DNA from: Volutella citrinella
Taxonomy: Eukaryota; Ascomycota; Sordariomycetes; Hypocreales; Nectriaceae
Assembly (NCBI GenBank): GCA_034401135.1
Contig: JAWZSP010000004.1
Span: 2,728,001-2,792,000 of the forward strand
Reading direction: 5' to 3'
Length of the DNA stretch: 64,000 nt
Shown: positions 1 to 11,726 of the stretch, in pieces
Position numbering within the stretch: position 1 is the stretch's first letter
Layout of the letters: every line of letters starts with the position of its first letter
Position numbers and translations under genes: made by a program
Notes under the pieces: model-generated
Told to the model about the DNA's origin: nothing
Database searches by the model: none
What the model saw: only the letters and a program-made list of their open reading frames with translations

Positions 1-1430
1 TTGGTGTCGCGGCCCAGCTCACCAACATCAAGTCGCAGCGGAACACGTTTGTGGGCACCCCCTTTTGGATGGCGCCCGAGGTCATCCAGCAGGATGGATA
101 CAGCTTTAAGGCGGATATTTGGTCTCTGGGCATCACTGCCATGGAGATGGCGAATGGAGAGCCCCCCCTCGCCCACATCCATCCCATGAAGGTCCTTTTC
201 CATATCCCAAAGAATTCCCCGCCTCGCCTGGACGGCGGCTTCAGCCGAGAGTTCAAGGACTTCGTTGCTCAGTGTCTCACCAAGGAATACGACAGACGGC
301 CTTCAGCTAGGGAGCTGTTGCGTCACAAGTTCATTCGCAATGCTGGAAAGGTGGAGGCTCTCCAGGAGCTCATTGCTCGACGTCAGATGTGGGATGCGAA
401 CCAGAACAGGCACAGACATCCCATATACTATCAAGAGACGCTGCAGACGATCTCTCCCAAAGATGAGGAGCAGGAATGGGTGTTTGATACTGTCAAGTCG
501 GTTGTGCCCCCGAAGCGACCGAGCGTCAAGCATCGTAAGCCGTCTTCCATTTTCTCTGCGGACGAGGCCATGCGCCGGCTCGACCTCAAGGACGCGCCTC
601 TGGGCTCATCATCCCCCGCAACCGGTACGATCCGAAAGGGAACCGTTCGACGAACACCCTCACTCGCTCAGAACGGGTCCATGCGCTCCAGCGGCTCGCC
701 TCGTGGCTCCGTTTTGCCCAAGAAGCCCCTGCAGCCTGATATGTCCTTTGGCAATTCAGGATCTACCATGCGTCTGTTTCGACGAGTGCCATCGGACAGC
801 TCCACACATGGCCAAACTGGCCGACCCGGATCCCCCGATGACGTGTTTTGTGACGAAAACCTTCCTCCAGTCAAGGCCGCACCGATCGAGCCCTACGGGA
901 AGGAAGCTGTCCTGGGTCGCCGGCTTTACAACAAAGCTGTGGAGCCAAGTCTCGCCGAGCTGCACGCCCAGACTTCTGGAAACCAGAAACGGGAAGCACT
1001 GGCGAGACTATCGGACGCCTTTGCAGCCCTGGATGCCATTGACCCCGAGGGGGCGTACCACATGATGAGCAACATGATGGCATCCATGTCCCAGGATCAC
1101 AAGCTCAACGCTGCATTCATTCGTCAGGCGCCACACAAGACCCCCGATGATGGTACGCCACAGGGCACAGTGATAATCAAGAACACGACGCCCAACACCA
1201 GCCCGACCAAGCTGATTCTGAGCTCCAACAATCCTCACCTCAGGAGTCATCGCCGTCGGGCTCAGGAATCGCCCCTCGACGAGAAGGACTCGGAGAGGGA
1301 GAAGCTGACGCTCGAATCGAGGTATCCCGGCCAGGAGGCCCTGTCTGGGATGGAGCATTGCAAGCAACTGTCTGATGTGCTATACTCTCGCTGGGTCGAC
1401 GGCCTTCGCCTACGGTGGCCTGCTGTTTGA
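1..1430 (+). CDS. GCKIII-type Ste20-like protein kinase (Sid1/Nak1/Kic1 group), C-terminal part
   Basis: This is a partial gene; the coding frame is open from base 3 at the left edge and stops at 1430. The visible part begins just after the kinase DFG position (GVAAQLT), then has the activation segment and APE motif ([11 protein letters not shown]), the DIWSLGIT helix and the end of the lobe ([14 protein letters not shown]). The order and wording match germinal-centre kinases of the MST3/STK24-25 type, which in fungi act in septation and cell-polarity networks (Sid1, Nak1/Kic1). After the catalytic domain comes a long Ser/Pro-rich regulatory tail, and the protein ends in a short hydrophobic segment ([13 protein letters not shown]). 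The ATP-binding lobe lies outside the window. The family call is firm. Which of the fungal GCKs it is (SepL/Sid1 or Kic1/POD-6) is inference. Confidence 0.88.
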   Translation, partial: GVAAQLTNIKSQRNTFVGTPFWMAPEVIQQDGYSFKADIWSLGITAMEMANGEPPLAHIHPMKVLFHIPKNSPPRLDGGFSREFKDFVAQCLTKEYDRRPSARELLRHKFIRNAGKVEALQELIARRQMWDANQNRHRHPIYYQETLQTISPKDEEQEWVFDTVKSVVPPKRPSVKHRKPSSIFSADEAMRRLDLKDAPLGSSSPATGTIRKGTVRRTPSLAQNGSMRSSGSPRGSVLPKKPLQPDMSFGNSGSTMRLFRRVPSDSSTHGQTGRPGSPDDVFCDENLPPVKAAPIEPYGKEAVLGRRLYNKAVEPSLAELHAQTSGNQKREALARLSDAFAALDAIDPEGAYHMMSNMMASMSQDHKLNAAFIRQAPHKTPDDGTPQGTVIIKNTTPNTSPTKLILSSNNPHLRSHRRRAQESPLDEKDSEREKLTLESRYPGQEALSGMEHCKQLSDVLYSRWVDGLRLRWPAV

Positions 1431-1991
1431 GCTGCGGAGCGCCCTCTCCGGAGCAGCTGATGCTGAAAGAGGAGCCGTGGGGTAAGCGAGCCTCGGGCAC
1501 CTGTATTCTGTACGACGTTTGCATTTGATACACATGGGGTATTGGTTTTGGAGGGATTGTTTTTGTTTGAAATGGAATGACCAGCATGGAGAGCTTGGGG
1601 ATAATTGGGCGAGTGCGCGTATTGAGTACGCCACCGCGAAACTGCCCTTCTTTCGAGCTCGGGAGGGACATGGCACTCATGATATGACGATATCTTGATG
1701 ACTGCGCATGCTACATTTTGCTGTTGGAACTCTCTAGGGGCAGGGCGTTTTTGGTATCGCATTTTTTTAATCACATGGGACGGTGGCAGGCCTTGATTTA
1801 AACACGATTGTTTTTCCCTATGAATTTCCTAGGTAGATTAGGTAGTAGAGTAGATCTGGCAGCACTGTTTGAAAGCAAAAGTTACTCTTCTGTCCTGTCA
1901 TTTATGGCGTTGCGTTGCCTTGCTCACTTCCAACGTGACATGCACATTCTTGAGACAAACAGCTGAGCAGACAACCTTTCTTCGTGACGGA
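1431..1991. other. Convergent intergenic space, kinase / RAI1
   Basis: About 560 bases between two genes that face each other, so it holds both 3' ends. A cluster of AGGTAG-like steps lies at about 1828-1850. No open frame looks like protein, and no RNA gene is seen. Confidence 0.6.
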
Positions 1992-3635
1992 TCACGTTTC
2001 ATTACTGGGTCCTAGGGCTAACTTGATCCTCCAGTTCTTGAACTCGTCGCTGAGAATGTCACCATGACCGGTTTCTTCGACCTTGAATACTTCGATGGTC
2101 GGCGATTGGGCGCGACGCTGTATCCTCCACACGCCCTCATCGTTGATAGTGCTGCGCAAAACTGGCAACATCGATAAGCCCATCAGTTAATTGGTTCTGG
2201 AGAAGGAGGACTCACAATCTAAAAAGGCCGATGCAAAATTCACACACAGGTCGGCATTCCACTTGGGGTTGGGCTGTGAATTCACAGTCTCGGGAATACG
2301 ATGGGTCTCGATTTCCTTGGCCTCCACGAGCACCCCATCTCTGGTCCGGAAACCAACGATGATCTTCGGCACACCGAGCAGGAACGACTGAATCCAATAT
2401 TTCATTAGCTTTCGGTGGAAGCCCTCCATGTCACCTGCATGGCGTATCTCGGCCGAAGTTTTGAGCTCTACCCAGTTAATTGGGCTACCTTTTTCCTGGG
2501 GCTTGGAATCCCAGACTTGTTGATGGCGTCAGCACAAAGACGGCGGAAGGGTAAGCATTAACTTGACCTACTGGCGTCGACCTCGCCGCCCAGACAAAGG
2601 GTAGATTTGCCGATTCCTGTGCGAACGACCGAGCAGTACTGGGCCTTGTTGTTGACAACCTCATTCTCTCGGTTCTCTATGTATTCACGAGAAGTCTCCG
2701 CCCAGGTATTGGGAAGGGTTGACAGGGTCTCGAATTTGTAGCCTAGATCGAGAATATCAACACTCGAACTGGAAAGACGGTTAAAGACATTGGGTTTGCG
2801 CACCCCAGAATTGCATCACATCCAAGGGTGGCCCTCGACGTTGTCTTCCATGGCCCTCATCGGCCCTCGAGGCCATTTTAAACTCATGATTTTCTTCGAC
2901 AAAGCTGTGAACAGTTAAAATCATGCAGAAGATGGTGGTGTGAAGGGATCAACCTACATGCAGTCCTTGTAACAGGGGTAACGTCAGCAGATGATGATAT
3001 TTGGAGGGACTTTCGATTTCGGGGCATACTTGATAAAGTGTGGCATTCATTTCAAACCTAGAGAGGTCAGGGCAGTGAATACGACTATTTGATGTAGACA
3101 CAATGCTTACCCATCCATCTGCTCAAAAGGCGTTGCCATTATCTGCCCCATAGTTAGCGGTGTGAGCTGGAATCTTGTTGGCGGCGGTCCTCCAACCAAC
3201 CTTGGTCATCATGCCTCTCCAAGTCACGAGATGAGCATCAATCTTCTTCCCCGTCTCCTTCTCGTGGGCCATGATGGCTTTGAGGAGACTGTCGAGGTGC
3301 TCATTTCTGGTGTCATCCTGCTTTACAAACGTGTCGAAACCCTTTGACAGGTCTGCGCCTAGCTGTGGGGTGTGGTAGTACCTGAGCGACGAGTCGTCGA
3401 GATGAAACTCGTGGCTGTCATCATACGAGAAGCAAGTAAATTCCTAGGAGGAACACAGAGTGTGAGAGATGGGGACATGATGCGACGGGCCCCACGGCGC
3501 CGCGGCAATGCTGCAGGCCTGAAGAATGGCATGGGGTGCATCAGGGCAAGGACTAAGACTCACTTTTGGCCGTTTGACGGGCTGGCTCGCCCCTGCGAAG
3601 CGGCCAATGGGCTGCACGGAGAAGGTGGCAGACAT
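1992..3635 (-). CDS. RAI1: Decapping nuclease / pyrophosphohydrolase Rai1 (DXO family), nine exons
   Basis: Rai1 partners the nuclear 5'-3' exonuclease Rat1/Xrn2 and removes incomplete or non-canonical caps from RNA. I assemble nine exons on the minus strand: 3635-3564, 3443-3201, 3142-3111, 3057-3030, 2965-2958, 2904-2804, 2742-2572, 2515-2216 and 2161-1992. They total 1125 nt (374 aa) and stay in phase at every junction. The start gives MSATFSVQPIGRF. Family hallmarks follow: FWGYKFETLSTLP, VVNNKAQYCSVVRTGIGK, the acidic metal-binding CLGGEVDA, WVELKTS, and GVPKIIVGFRTRDG before the C-terminal EGVWRI block. The EVD and ELK motifs correspond to the Mg-binding catalytic residues of DXO/Rai1 enzymes. 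Introns are 53-120 nt. Exon 5 is only 8 nt and is needed for the frame. Identity is very likely; the small exons are the least certain part. A 1.7-kb divergent promoter region is shared with the chromodomain gene. Confidence 0.93.
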
Positions 3636-5344
3636 GGCGACGGTGACAGTGCTTTTCAACGTCTGGCCTTTCCGGGGCTGGGCGCACGCGGCTCAAGAGG
3701 CTGGCTCGGCGTTTTGCCACTGCTACTAGGTATTAATACCGGCAGGGTCGTTGTCGACTAGAGGCGTTCGCATTTGATGGAATTGCGGGATTCACGCGAC
3801 GGGCGCATCGCAGACCAACAAACAGATGGCGGTAGGTGCTTGGACAAGATGGCTGCCCGTGCTTTCCTAATGCAACCTGGAAGATCTGCGCCGCAACCAC
3901 TGACGCCCCAGGACCCAAGCTCCTACTTCTTAGTGCACCCGTGTTCTGGGGACGGGCCACTACCATGCTAGTCCCAGCGTATCTTAGTCAAGCCACGCAG
4001 TGGTGGCTTTTCTACCCGCGATGGCGCTGGAGCACGCATCAAGTCTATGTGTACACAAGGAGTCGAGGACCCTCCTACTAGAAATCAGATGGGGCTTTCG
4101 ATTTCCTTGTGGAGGGCATTGTCTACCTATACAGGGCAGGGGATATCAATGGTGCAGAAATGGCTGAGTACCTTAGGTACTTTAGTCACAGCCAAAGCCG
4201 AATAGGTAGTGATTTTTCAGAATGCATGCCTACACATCCATGAGGATTGCCAGCTAGAGCCGAAGCGAAGAGGACGGACAAGGAAACAAGTCTTGGGAGG
4301 TATAATTGCGGAATTCCGTTCTGTTTGCCGATGGATCGCTCCAACATTGCCCAAGCATCGAGGCCTGACCGAGGAGCGGCTATGCAAACCAGGATACGGC
4401 ACCTTAGGTCCTGGGATTACTATTAATTTGAACCAAAGCGTATACCGACGGCTGCTCTTGGCTTGTGTAAGGTAGATCGCATCTTCTGCTGAAGAATCCA
4501 GCTGCTAACATCCACGGCCGCCTGCTCCCTACTACCATCAATTTCACCACTACTCCTGCGCCGTAACTGAGCGCAACTGTGAATCAAGGTAAGGCACTTA
4601 CCTGCCGCTATTGTCGCTGGTGGTGGTACCGGAAAACAATAGGGCATGACCAGGGCCGACCTATTGACGTCAAATTTCATGTTTGTTCAACCGACGGGCA
4701 GCTGCTGCCACCTGGAAAGGCAGCTTGACACCAAACGCCTGCGACTTTCTCCACAAACAGCCCACGTCTTTCCTCTCCAACTCTGGGCGCACCTGATTTT
4801 CTTCACTGATTCCCAATTTCCTCCTTCACTGCTGTCTTCATCCCCTTCCGCTTCGAGTGCCTTTCTTCGCACACGTTTTCGATTGGGACTTTGGTCTCCA
4901 AATTCCATCTTATCCTCATTATTGCGACTCGCCTTCACTCTAAGCCTAACCCCCAGCGTGCAACGTTGGAGTCCGCCTACCGCTACCCTGTCAGCTGGCG
5001 CCACTCTCTGGCCCCTCTGAACGCTGCTGGCCCACCACTGAACTGGCGACTGGTTCACAAGGGACTTTAGTGCTGCATCACGTGCATCGGCGGGACAGTG
5101 GTCGCCTTCCAGAGCCTCCGCTTTATTAGCCTCGTTATCATTGTCGCCGTCGCCGCGCGCCGCGTCTCGACTTACACCCCAGCGTTGATCGCTGTTCACA
5201 GCGTCGCAACGCCGACCCGAGGGCCCCATCGCTGGCGCACAGCTGCACCCAGCTTCGGAGACCCTGGACACGAGCCTCGAGCTCAAATCCCTCCCCAGGC
5301 GGTGCCCTACCTTCGAACCACCTGTCCCCCAGACCCCCCGTGCC
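3636..5344. other. Divergent promoter region, RAI1 / CDP-2-like gene
   Basis: About 1.7 kb between divergent starts. It contains a 15-bp near-palindrome at 4167-4181 (AGTACC, TTA, GGTACT) and another CCTTAGGT copy near 4403. Bases 4750-5340 are pyrimidine-rich, consistent with a 5' leader of the downstream gene. A 295-codon minus-strand frame here (4687-5574) is low-complexity and overlaps exon 1 of the next gene, so it is not called. Confidence 0.55.
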
Positions 5345-8300
5345 ATGCCAAAAAGGCGCCGCCAGTCGGAGAGATCGAACCCTGGAAAGTCTGAACCCAA
5401 CGAACAGAACGACAACTGGTGGACCATAAATGAGATATTGAATGAGAGGCGCCGCAACAAAAGAACGGAATATCTGGTGGACTGGGCTGACAACATCCAT
5501 ACCGGCGAGAAATACAAGCCTGAATGGGTAAGTATCCCCCCCTCCCCCCCCCCCCCCCCCCCCCCCGAAAGCATCGGTGTTCTTGTTGCTGATGGCCTGT
5601 TTGTTTTTTAGACCAGTGAAGTGACGGAAGAGGCTCTAGAGTCGTGGAAACAATTGAAGAAGGCCAAACGAAAGCCACCACCCGCGCCAAAGCCAGCACC
5701 GAGAGCCTCAGGCCTGGTCGAAGATAGCGACGACGACCAACCCCCCCGGCCTTCTAACTGGCGGAAAATCAGGCGTAGCAACGCACATCTGTCAAGTTCC
5801 GAGCTACTCGAGGACGGTACCCCCCCAAAGAAGAAAATCAAGCTGCGGGATCGAGGAAGCGCACAACCCGAGGAACCATTGCTCTCTGTTACCTCCGAAG
5901 CAACGCCAGAGATCGATGTTGAGACACCTGCTTCCCTTAGATCTGTAGACTATTCTCGTCTGGATCAGCAGCGCTTGGCAATAGAACTTGCCAAGCCTGC
6001 GGGGCTCGATACTACCGAGTACCAAAGCGTTTCCAGCACCCAACGGAGCTCCCAGCTCCTCTCCGAGCTCGAAGAAGAGGACAAAAGGGTCGTCCTAGCG
6101 CCGAGACTCAGCCAACAAACCATCCAAGACTCAGAGAGCTTCCCTGGGAACACTTGGACGGGCACGCAGCTGTCTTTGACGGAAACCGTTGAGCCTGTCT
6201 TGCCCCTCCCGGACTCTGTGGTTGAAGAGGCTGGAATTACACTTGCAAAGGTACAAGTCGCAACCCACTCTGGCGAAGCTGCAGGAACGCAACAACCCTC
6301 AGATCCCCAGAGCAAAGCAAGTTCCGGCTCAATTCAATCCTTAGTTATTCCAGACTCCCAGGAGCAGCTATTAGATTCTTCGTCTTCTCGGAACCAGACC
6401 TTGGCAACTCACAAGGCTGCCACTGCGGATAGGGTTCAGTTCGAATCCAATAATCCATCTCTCCTCTCCGACTCGGATATCCCCTCACATCAATTGGTAC
6501 TATCACGAAGCCAATCCCTACCGATACAAGAAGTATCGACCCGTGTATCACAGTCCGTAATCAGTCATCGCTCAACCCCTGACCCGCCAACAGCCGTCTG
6601 TTCTCAACCCAGGTCTGCTAGCAGCCCACAGCCGATCTTTTTGACTCAACCGCCGTGTACAACGTTTACCACGGAACACTCGAGTCCTCCGTTGTCGGAG
6701 GATCTGGTACCGTCTCGCCGCCCGGCTGATCTCCCAAGTCCCAGGGAGTCGCAGGCAGCTCAGATCGTTCACCAGGACTTTGATCCCTTCACAGAGAAGA
6801 CTACCGAGAGCAGTGGCACGGGCCGCGCTCTTGAAACAGGGTCGGACAATAGTGTTCAGCAGCCGCCGATAGGCATATCGTCGCAGGTCTCAGAGGTCGG
6901 TAGTGCCCGCCCTACACCTAGACCGTTGTCGAGCATTGGAGAGTCTCAAGCCGAAGATCTGCCTCAGGCTTGCCCTGAGAATCCTCCGGATAGTTCATCC
7001 AATCACCTCCTGCCATACGTCGAAGGAAGCTCGATCACCATCATGGAGGATTCTGCTCCTTCACGACCAGAAGGGTCATCCACGGACGACCTCAGAAACC
7101 TCATAGATTTTGGCGATATCCCACCAGCATCAGCCGACAACGAAGATGCCTCCACTGGTGCTCGACCCCTGGCATCTACGGGTCTTGTGAATGAGCAACA
7201 GATTCTAAACCAGCCCGCAATGAATGTTGCAGAAATGGTAGTCCGTTCTTCAGCGCCCGAAGACCACCAGGCTCTGCCGCATTTCGCCGTGGAGCCCTGG
7301 AAGCCCCAGGCAATGGGAACTCCTCAAAATGAAATCTTGCCCTCTATTTCACCTGCGTCTATTATGACCAATCCCCCCCCATCCGCAGTCGATTCACTGC
7401 GGGACATTGTCGACTTCTCATTCGGACCGACGGGGGGCTCTATCTCTCATTCTTTGATGGCCAGTGGCACTGGCGAAGCCCCTCAAGGAACTGTTTCTCC
7501 AGCTGAAGTCACCAATTCACTCGACCCTATTGCCGACACTCCGGCTTTAATACCGGCGTCTGACCCACTGGGTATGCCTTCAGGAGCCGATAGTTCGGGT
7601 CAAACAATCACCATGGCACAGCTGTCCAACGAGCAACCCTATGGCGACTCTTCGTTGCTGTTGCACACACATGCTATGCCATCGGAACATATCGTTACGT
7701 TACCTTTTCAGGCTAGCAGACGGCCGTACTATGACGAAACCCTTCTTCTCTACCAGGACGAAGTGACCGAATTTGGAAAGATCTTCAGTAATGAGATCTA
7801 CCAGCAGCCTGACCCGTCTTTGCTGGGGAAAATCGACGAACTGTTTGGCCGACTGTTGAACATTTGCGATTACCCTCCGGGTGCCATTGGTACCAAGCTT
7901 GAGGATCTCTCAGATGTTCAGTTGACGAAATATGCATGCGATGCAAATGCAAAGTTCAACTTCGTCTTCGAGTTTCTTCAAGCTGTCGACAAGTGTGTTG
8001 AGGTGTTGATAATCGCTCGCACCCGTGAGCTTCTACGACTACTCTATGCCCTAATGAATACACTCGGAGTCGAGTGTGTGGCCGAGGACATCTCGGAGAC
8101 CAACAGCGAGTTCACGAACTCCGCAGCACGAGTTACTCTTGCTCTTCCATCCAACGAGTCTCACGACCCGTATAAATACGACGTCATTCTTGGCTTTGAC
8201 CACTCGTTCAGTTCGTCACCGGTGGCACGACGCCTGGCATCTGAAAGCAAAGGGTTGAAGTCTCCTCTTGCAATGTTGTTGGTAACGACCCACTCAATTG

Positions 8301-9772
8301 AGCATATTGGCATTCATGTTCCAAGGGGTCTGTCGTTGGTAGAGCGCAAAAATGCGTTGCTTGGAAGCATCGTTAGAGCGAGACAGCTTCTGGAGGACCC
8401 TGACCGAGGCTACGGTGATCCACACGAGGCTGCCGAGGTCTTCTCCAACTACGTGAATGAGTTGATAGATACGCTGAGTTGGGACCCTCAGCCCCTGCCA
8501 GACGACGTTTTCGATATTTTTGAGGCGACTCAGTCCCAGGCACCCCTCCCCGGACTCCAGCCAAATGAAAATAATCTGAAACGAAAACTAGTGAGTCAAC
8601 CTGATGGTTTTGATATCGACTGATCTAACACTCCATAGGACGACGACGTCGATGTGGACGACGACCCGAAACGGATGCGCACCTTTCCTCTCCAAGGGTT
8701 GCCAACTGAGGCTAATGACCCCCCATTGAGCGACATGATCCGAGAACTTCTCGCCAGCGCTGCACCAAAGGACGAACTGGTGAAAGACCGCAAGTCTAAT
8801 GTCAACGTCTCCATCGCCGTCCTGCAGACCTTGGCGGAAAAGGTTCGTGTGCCTCATGCCACAAACGCTGGCAGAACGGTTTAACTAAAACGAGTGCAGT
8901 ACGCCGAACTTGAGCGTCGAGCAACAGCAAATGAGCTTGGCCCTGAGTATAAAGGTACCATTGACCGACTGGAACGGGAGCTGGCGGACCATAAACGGAC
9001 CGCAAAGAAGGTGTCTGAATCGCATCGCAGGGCGCTCCAGGACCGCGCTATTTTCGAACAGGACAAGACTGCGGCAGACGCCGCGGCAAAAGCAGCCGCG
9101 GAAACGGCACAAAAAGAATCCGAAAAGAGCAAGAGGCGCATTTCCGAGTTAGAATCTCAAGTCGCGCGGCTGACTTCAAGCTCTGACTCGGCCGGTGCCA
9201 CAGAAAGCCCAGTGGCAAGATCCGAAAGGCTCCTTGAAGAAGCTCAAGCTAAGGTCAAGACTTTTGAGAAGAGGCTCGAAAACGCACACAAAGACGAGAA
9301 TTATGTGCGGACTCTGTACCAGGACCTCAATTCTCGGGCTGGTGGACTGGACTCGGAAATCAAAGATCTTCGAGCCCAAAACGAGCATTTGCACAAGACA
9401 GCGTCAGGCAACCTGGCTCAGGTTCACAAGATAAACAGTGCCAGCTCGACAAGAGAGCACCTCCGAGCCATTGCAGAGTTGAAGACTCAATTGCGAGAGC
9501 GCGAAATAGAGCTAGATCGCCTCCGGGAGGAGGTTCGTATGCTTCGCAACGGGAGGCCACAGACGAGACAGGCCAGTGTGCCACGGAGCCCTCGCATGAG
9601 CGTGATGAGTCCGCGACCACCGCGAGCAGCAATGAGCGGCCCGGCCAGCAGAGGCACTAGTCCGGCCTCTGTGGGTGCTGGGTATGATGCTTCGGCCGCG
9701 GGCACGGTTGCCGGTTCCCAGTTCATGGGTCAGCAGACCGGGAACGGCCGATGGAACCACCTGAGGGATTGA
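5345..9772 (+). CDS. cdp-2: Chromodomain protein with HDA2/3-type domain, CDP-2-like subunit of a class II HDAC complex
   Basis: Four exons: 5345-5527, 5612-8590, 8639-8842 and 8900-9772, giving 1412 aa. Exon 1 and the start of exon 2 encode a chromodomain at about residues 25-80 (WWTINEIL, RTEYLVDWAD, then a helix with ESWKQLKKAK). Residues about 80-750 are Ser/Pro/Gln-rich and probably disordered. Residues about 755-1040 read as the HDA2/3 domain (RPYYDETLLLYQDEV, then KFNFVFEFLQAVDKCVEVLII). Exon 3 starts with an acidic patch, and residues about 1123-1340 form a long coiled coil rich in E, K and R. The tail is Arg/Pro-rich. In Neurospora, CDP-2 joins HP1, HDA-1 and CHAP in the HCHC complex, which deacetylates histones in heterochromatin; the domain order fits that protein. 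The paralogue assignment is inference; the domains are visible. Intron 1 carries a long C tract. Confidence 0.88.
5536..5566 (+). repeat. C homopolymer in intron 1 of the CDP-2-like gene
   Basis: Seven C, one T, then an uninterrupted run of 23 C, starting 8 bases after the donor GT. The other strand is a G run able to form quadruplex-like structures. Length may be uncertain in the assembly because of polymerase slippage. Confidence 0.9.
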
Positions 9773-10525
9773 GCATGGAACGAGACTGGTGGTGACAGGG
9801 GTGGATGAAGAACGACGGGTGATGGTATCAGGCGAGCCAAAGAGAATACCAACCCAACTACACTGTCTGCCAGTTGACTGCGAAGGGTGTGGTTTTATTG
9901 CAGCTTTTTTTTCTTCAAACCTACATAGTCCAAGGGCGCCTCGATGACTCTATCTGGCATCATCAGACGCATGTTATTTTTTGGGAGTGGCGTAATGAGG
10001 CATGTTTTGTAGAGAGGAGACTACTATGTAGTAGTGGTTTTCGAGCGATATCACGATACGTACCTACCTAATCGCATGTTATCAACTTGGTACCTAAGCC
10101 AATGCTGTCATCAAAGAATGTTTCCATGTCTACAGGTCGGAAACCGTCAGGCGTGCAGGCGGGGGTGCCTTGGCAGCAACCAGGCCTCCGCAAACCAAAG
10201 TCCCGGAGAGAGGCCATAGGGGCACGGGAACCGCCCAGAGCTCGCTCGACGTTTCGAGGCCACAGGCGTGCCAGAAAGTATAACACATGGATACAACTGG
10301 CTCGCTCGAAAACGTAGACACAAGAATAGCGCAGAAAGAGACGGCATGTCGTGTGGTGGGATATAACACAATCGATTTGGGGCTGCCAGAAACAAACTCC
10401 CCCGTCTACCTCTTTGGAGAATGAGTTCCCTTCCGTCTTCTGCTAACATGTACAAGAGATCGCCCGGGGGGTGGGCGAACACTGCTGCTGTGAGGCGGCA
10501 GGGAGCAATTGGGTGAAGATCCAGT
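9773..10525. other. Convergent intergenic space, CDP-2-like / COX6
   Basis: About 750 bases holding both 3' ends. Contains TACCTACCTA and GGTACCTAAG near 10060-10100. No coding frame or RNA gene is supported. Confidence 0.55.
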
Positions 10526-11510
10526 TTACTTCTGCTCGGGGTACAGCTCCTCCTTCAGCGGCACGCCAAGCTCTTCCCGCAGGGGCTTGAGCTCCTCAAG
10601 GTACTGCTCATACTGGCCCTTGTTCTCGACCTTGGACTTGATGCCTGTGAAGACGGGTGGTCAGCGAAATTCATACCTGGCCAGTGCACCACTGTGAAAA
10701 TGCACGAGTGCCTTCGCCGATTGCCGCATGTGATGTCTTGACGATCGGCGGGCCTCAATTGGGCTGGGTTGTGGAGGAGCCGCGATCCCTTGGGTGGTAT
10801 GATGGTGATGGGCGCTAAGTGCGGGCGGCTGGCCGGGACAGGTGACTCAAAACAGGCAGCGACATACCTTCGAAGATGCGGACGGCAGTGCCGAAGTCGT
10901 TGACACGGCGGGCGGCCTTGAGGGCGGCGGCAACAACAGAGGGGGAGGGGACGAGATCGTAGGCGAAGGCGTTGTTCAGGTTGCGCTGCGAAAGATTTGG
11001 TGGTGAGCCAAAAAGTCATACGACATTTTGGGGGTGCGGGCTCGCCCATGGCCAAAGCCCGCGTCGGTGGGCGGATTTACCTGAAGCTCAAAAATGTCCT
11101 GGACAGCATCAAACTCCTTCTCGAAACTGTAGGGAGGCACAGATTAGCCATTGAGCCCGGCCGGAAACGTGTCCCGGTGCATTGAAGGTATTCGGGAAAA
11201 ATCGCGTGGCCGAGCTGTGTGGCCCCAAATTGAGCCATCTTTCTGAGGGAGCTCAGAGCTCGAGGCCAATTGCCCGGGCAGCGACGTCTCGATCCGAAGC
11301 CATTGGGAGGCACACGAGGGCGGGGGAGGGTGCGGCTCACCGGGCAGTGAACTCCTCGAAGGTCTCCTCGCCGTGGTCGCTTCGTCGGGGCATCGAGGTG
11401 CTGAAGTTGGCCGAGAGGGCGACGGCCGAGCGGGCCACAAGGGGCTGGGCGGCGGGCCGGACGGGGGCGGCGCGGATGCCGCGGGCGGCGACACGGAGGA
11501 AGGCAGACAT
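10526..11510 (-). CDS. COX6: Cytochrome c oxidase subunit 6 (mammalian COX5A family), mitochondrial
   Basis: A nuclear-encoded structural subunit of respiratory complex IV on the matrix side of the inner membrane. Four exons on the minus strand: 11510-11341, 11126-11081, 10985-10868 and 10644-10526, giving 150 aa with all phases consistent. Residues 1-40 form an Arg/Ala-rich mitochondrial presequence (MSAFLRVAARGIRAAPVRP). The mature part has FEEFTARFEKEFD, LQRNLNNAFAYDLVPSP, AALKAARRVNDFGTAVRIFE and a C-terminal YLEELKPLREELGV, all typical of Cox6/COX5A. Introns of 214, 95 and 223 nt are long for this window. Two CCAAT boxes on the gene strand lie upstream (at 11588-11592 and 11722-11726), which would suit HAP-complex control of respiratory genes; that is inference. 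Confidence 0.95.
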
Positions 11511-11587
11511 TGTTGAGGTAGAGAGGGTGAAGGAGGGGAGAGCGATGATTTGCGAGTTGCGACGACGCAGAGGTGAGGTTTGGCTGG

Positions 11588-11726
11588 ATTGGCTTTTTCC
11601 GGTGCTCGGGTGATGGGCTGCAGAGTTGGCTGGGTGGGAGCCGGAGAATCGTCTGAGGCCACTTTGTGTGACTAAGCCGGAGGCTAAACCGAATGCCGTA
11701 ATGGTGGGAACCGCCGTGCGAATTGG
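11588..11726 (-). promoter_or_regulatory. Two CCAAT boxes upstream of COX6
   Basis: ATTGG on the plus strand at 11588-11592 and 11722-11726, so CCAAT on the COX6 strand about 80 and 215 bases before its start codon. HAP/CBC complexes bind CCAAT in fungal respiratory promoters. The motif is short and could occur by chance. Confidence 0.35.

Noticed and set aside
4687..5574. 295-codon minus-strand frame
   Set aside because: Overlaps the CT-rich leader and exon 1 of the chromodomain gene on the other strand; Gly runs come from the C tract.
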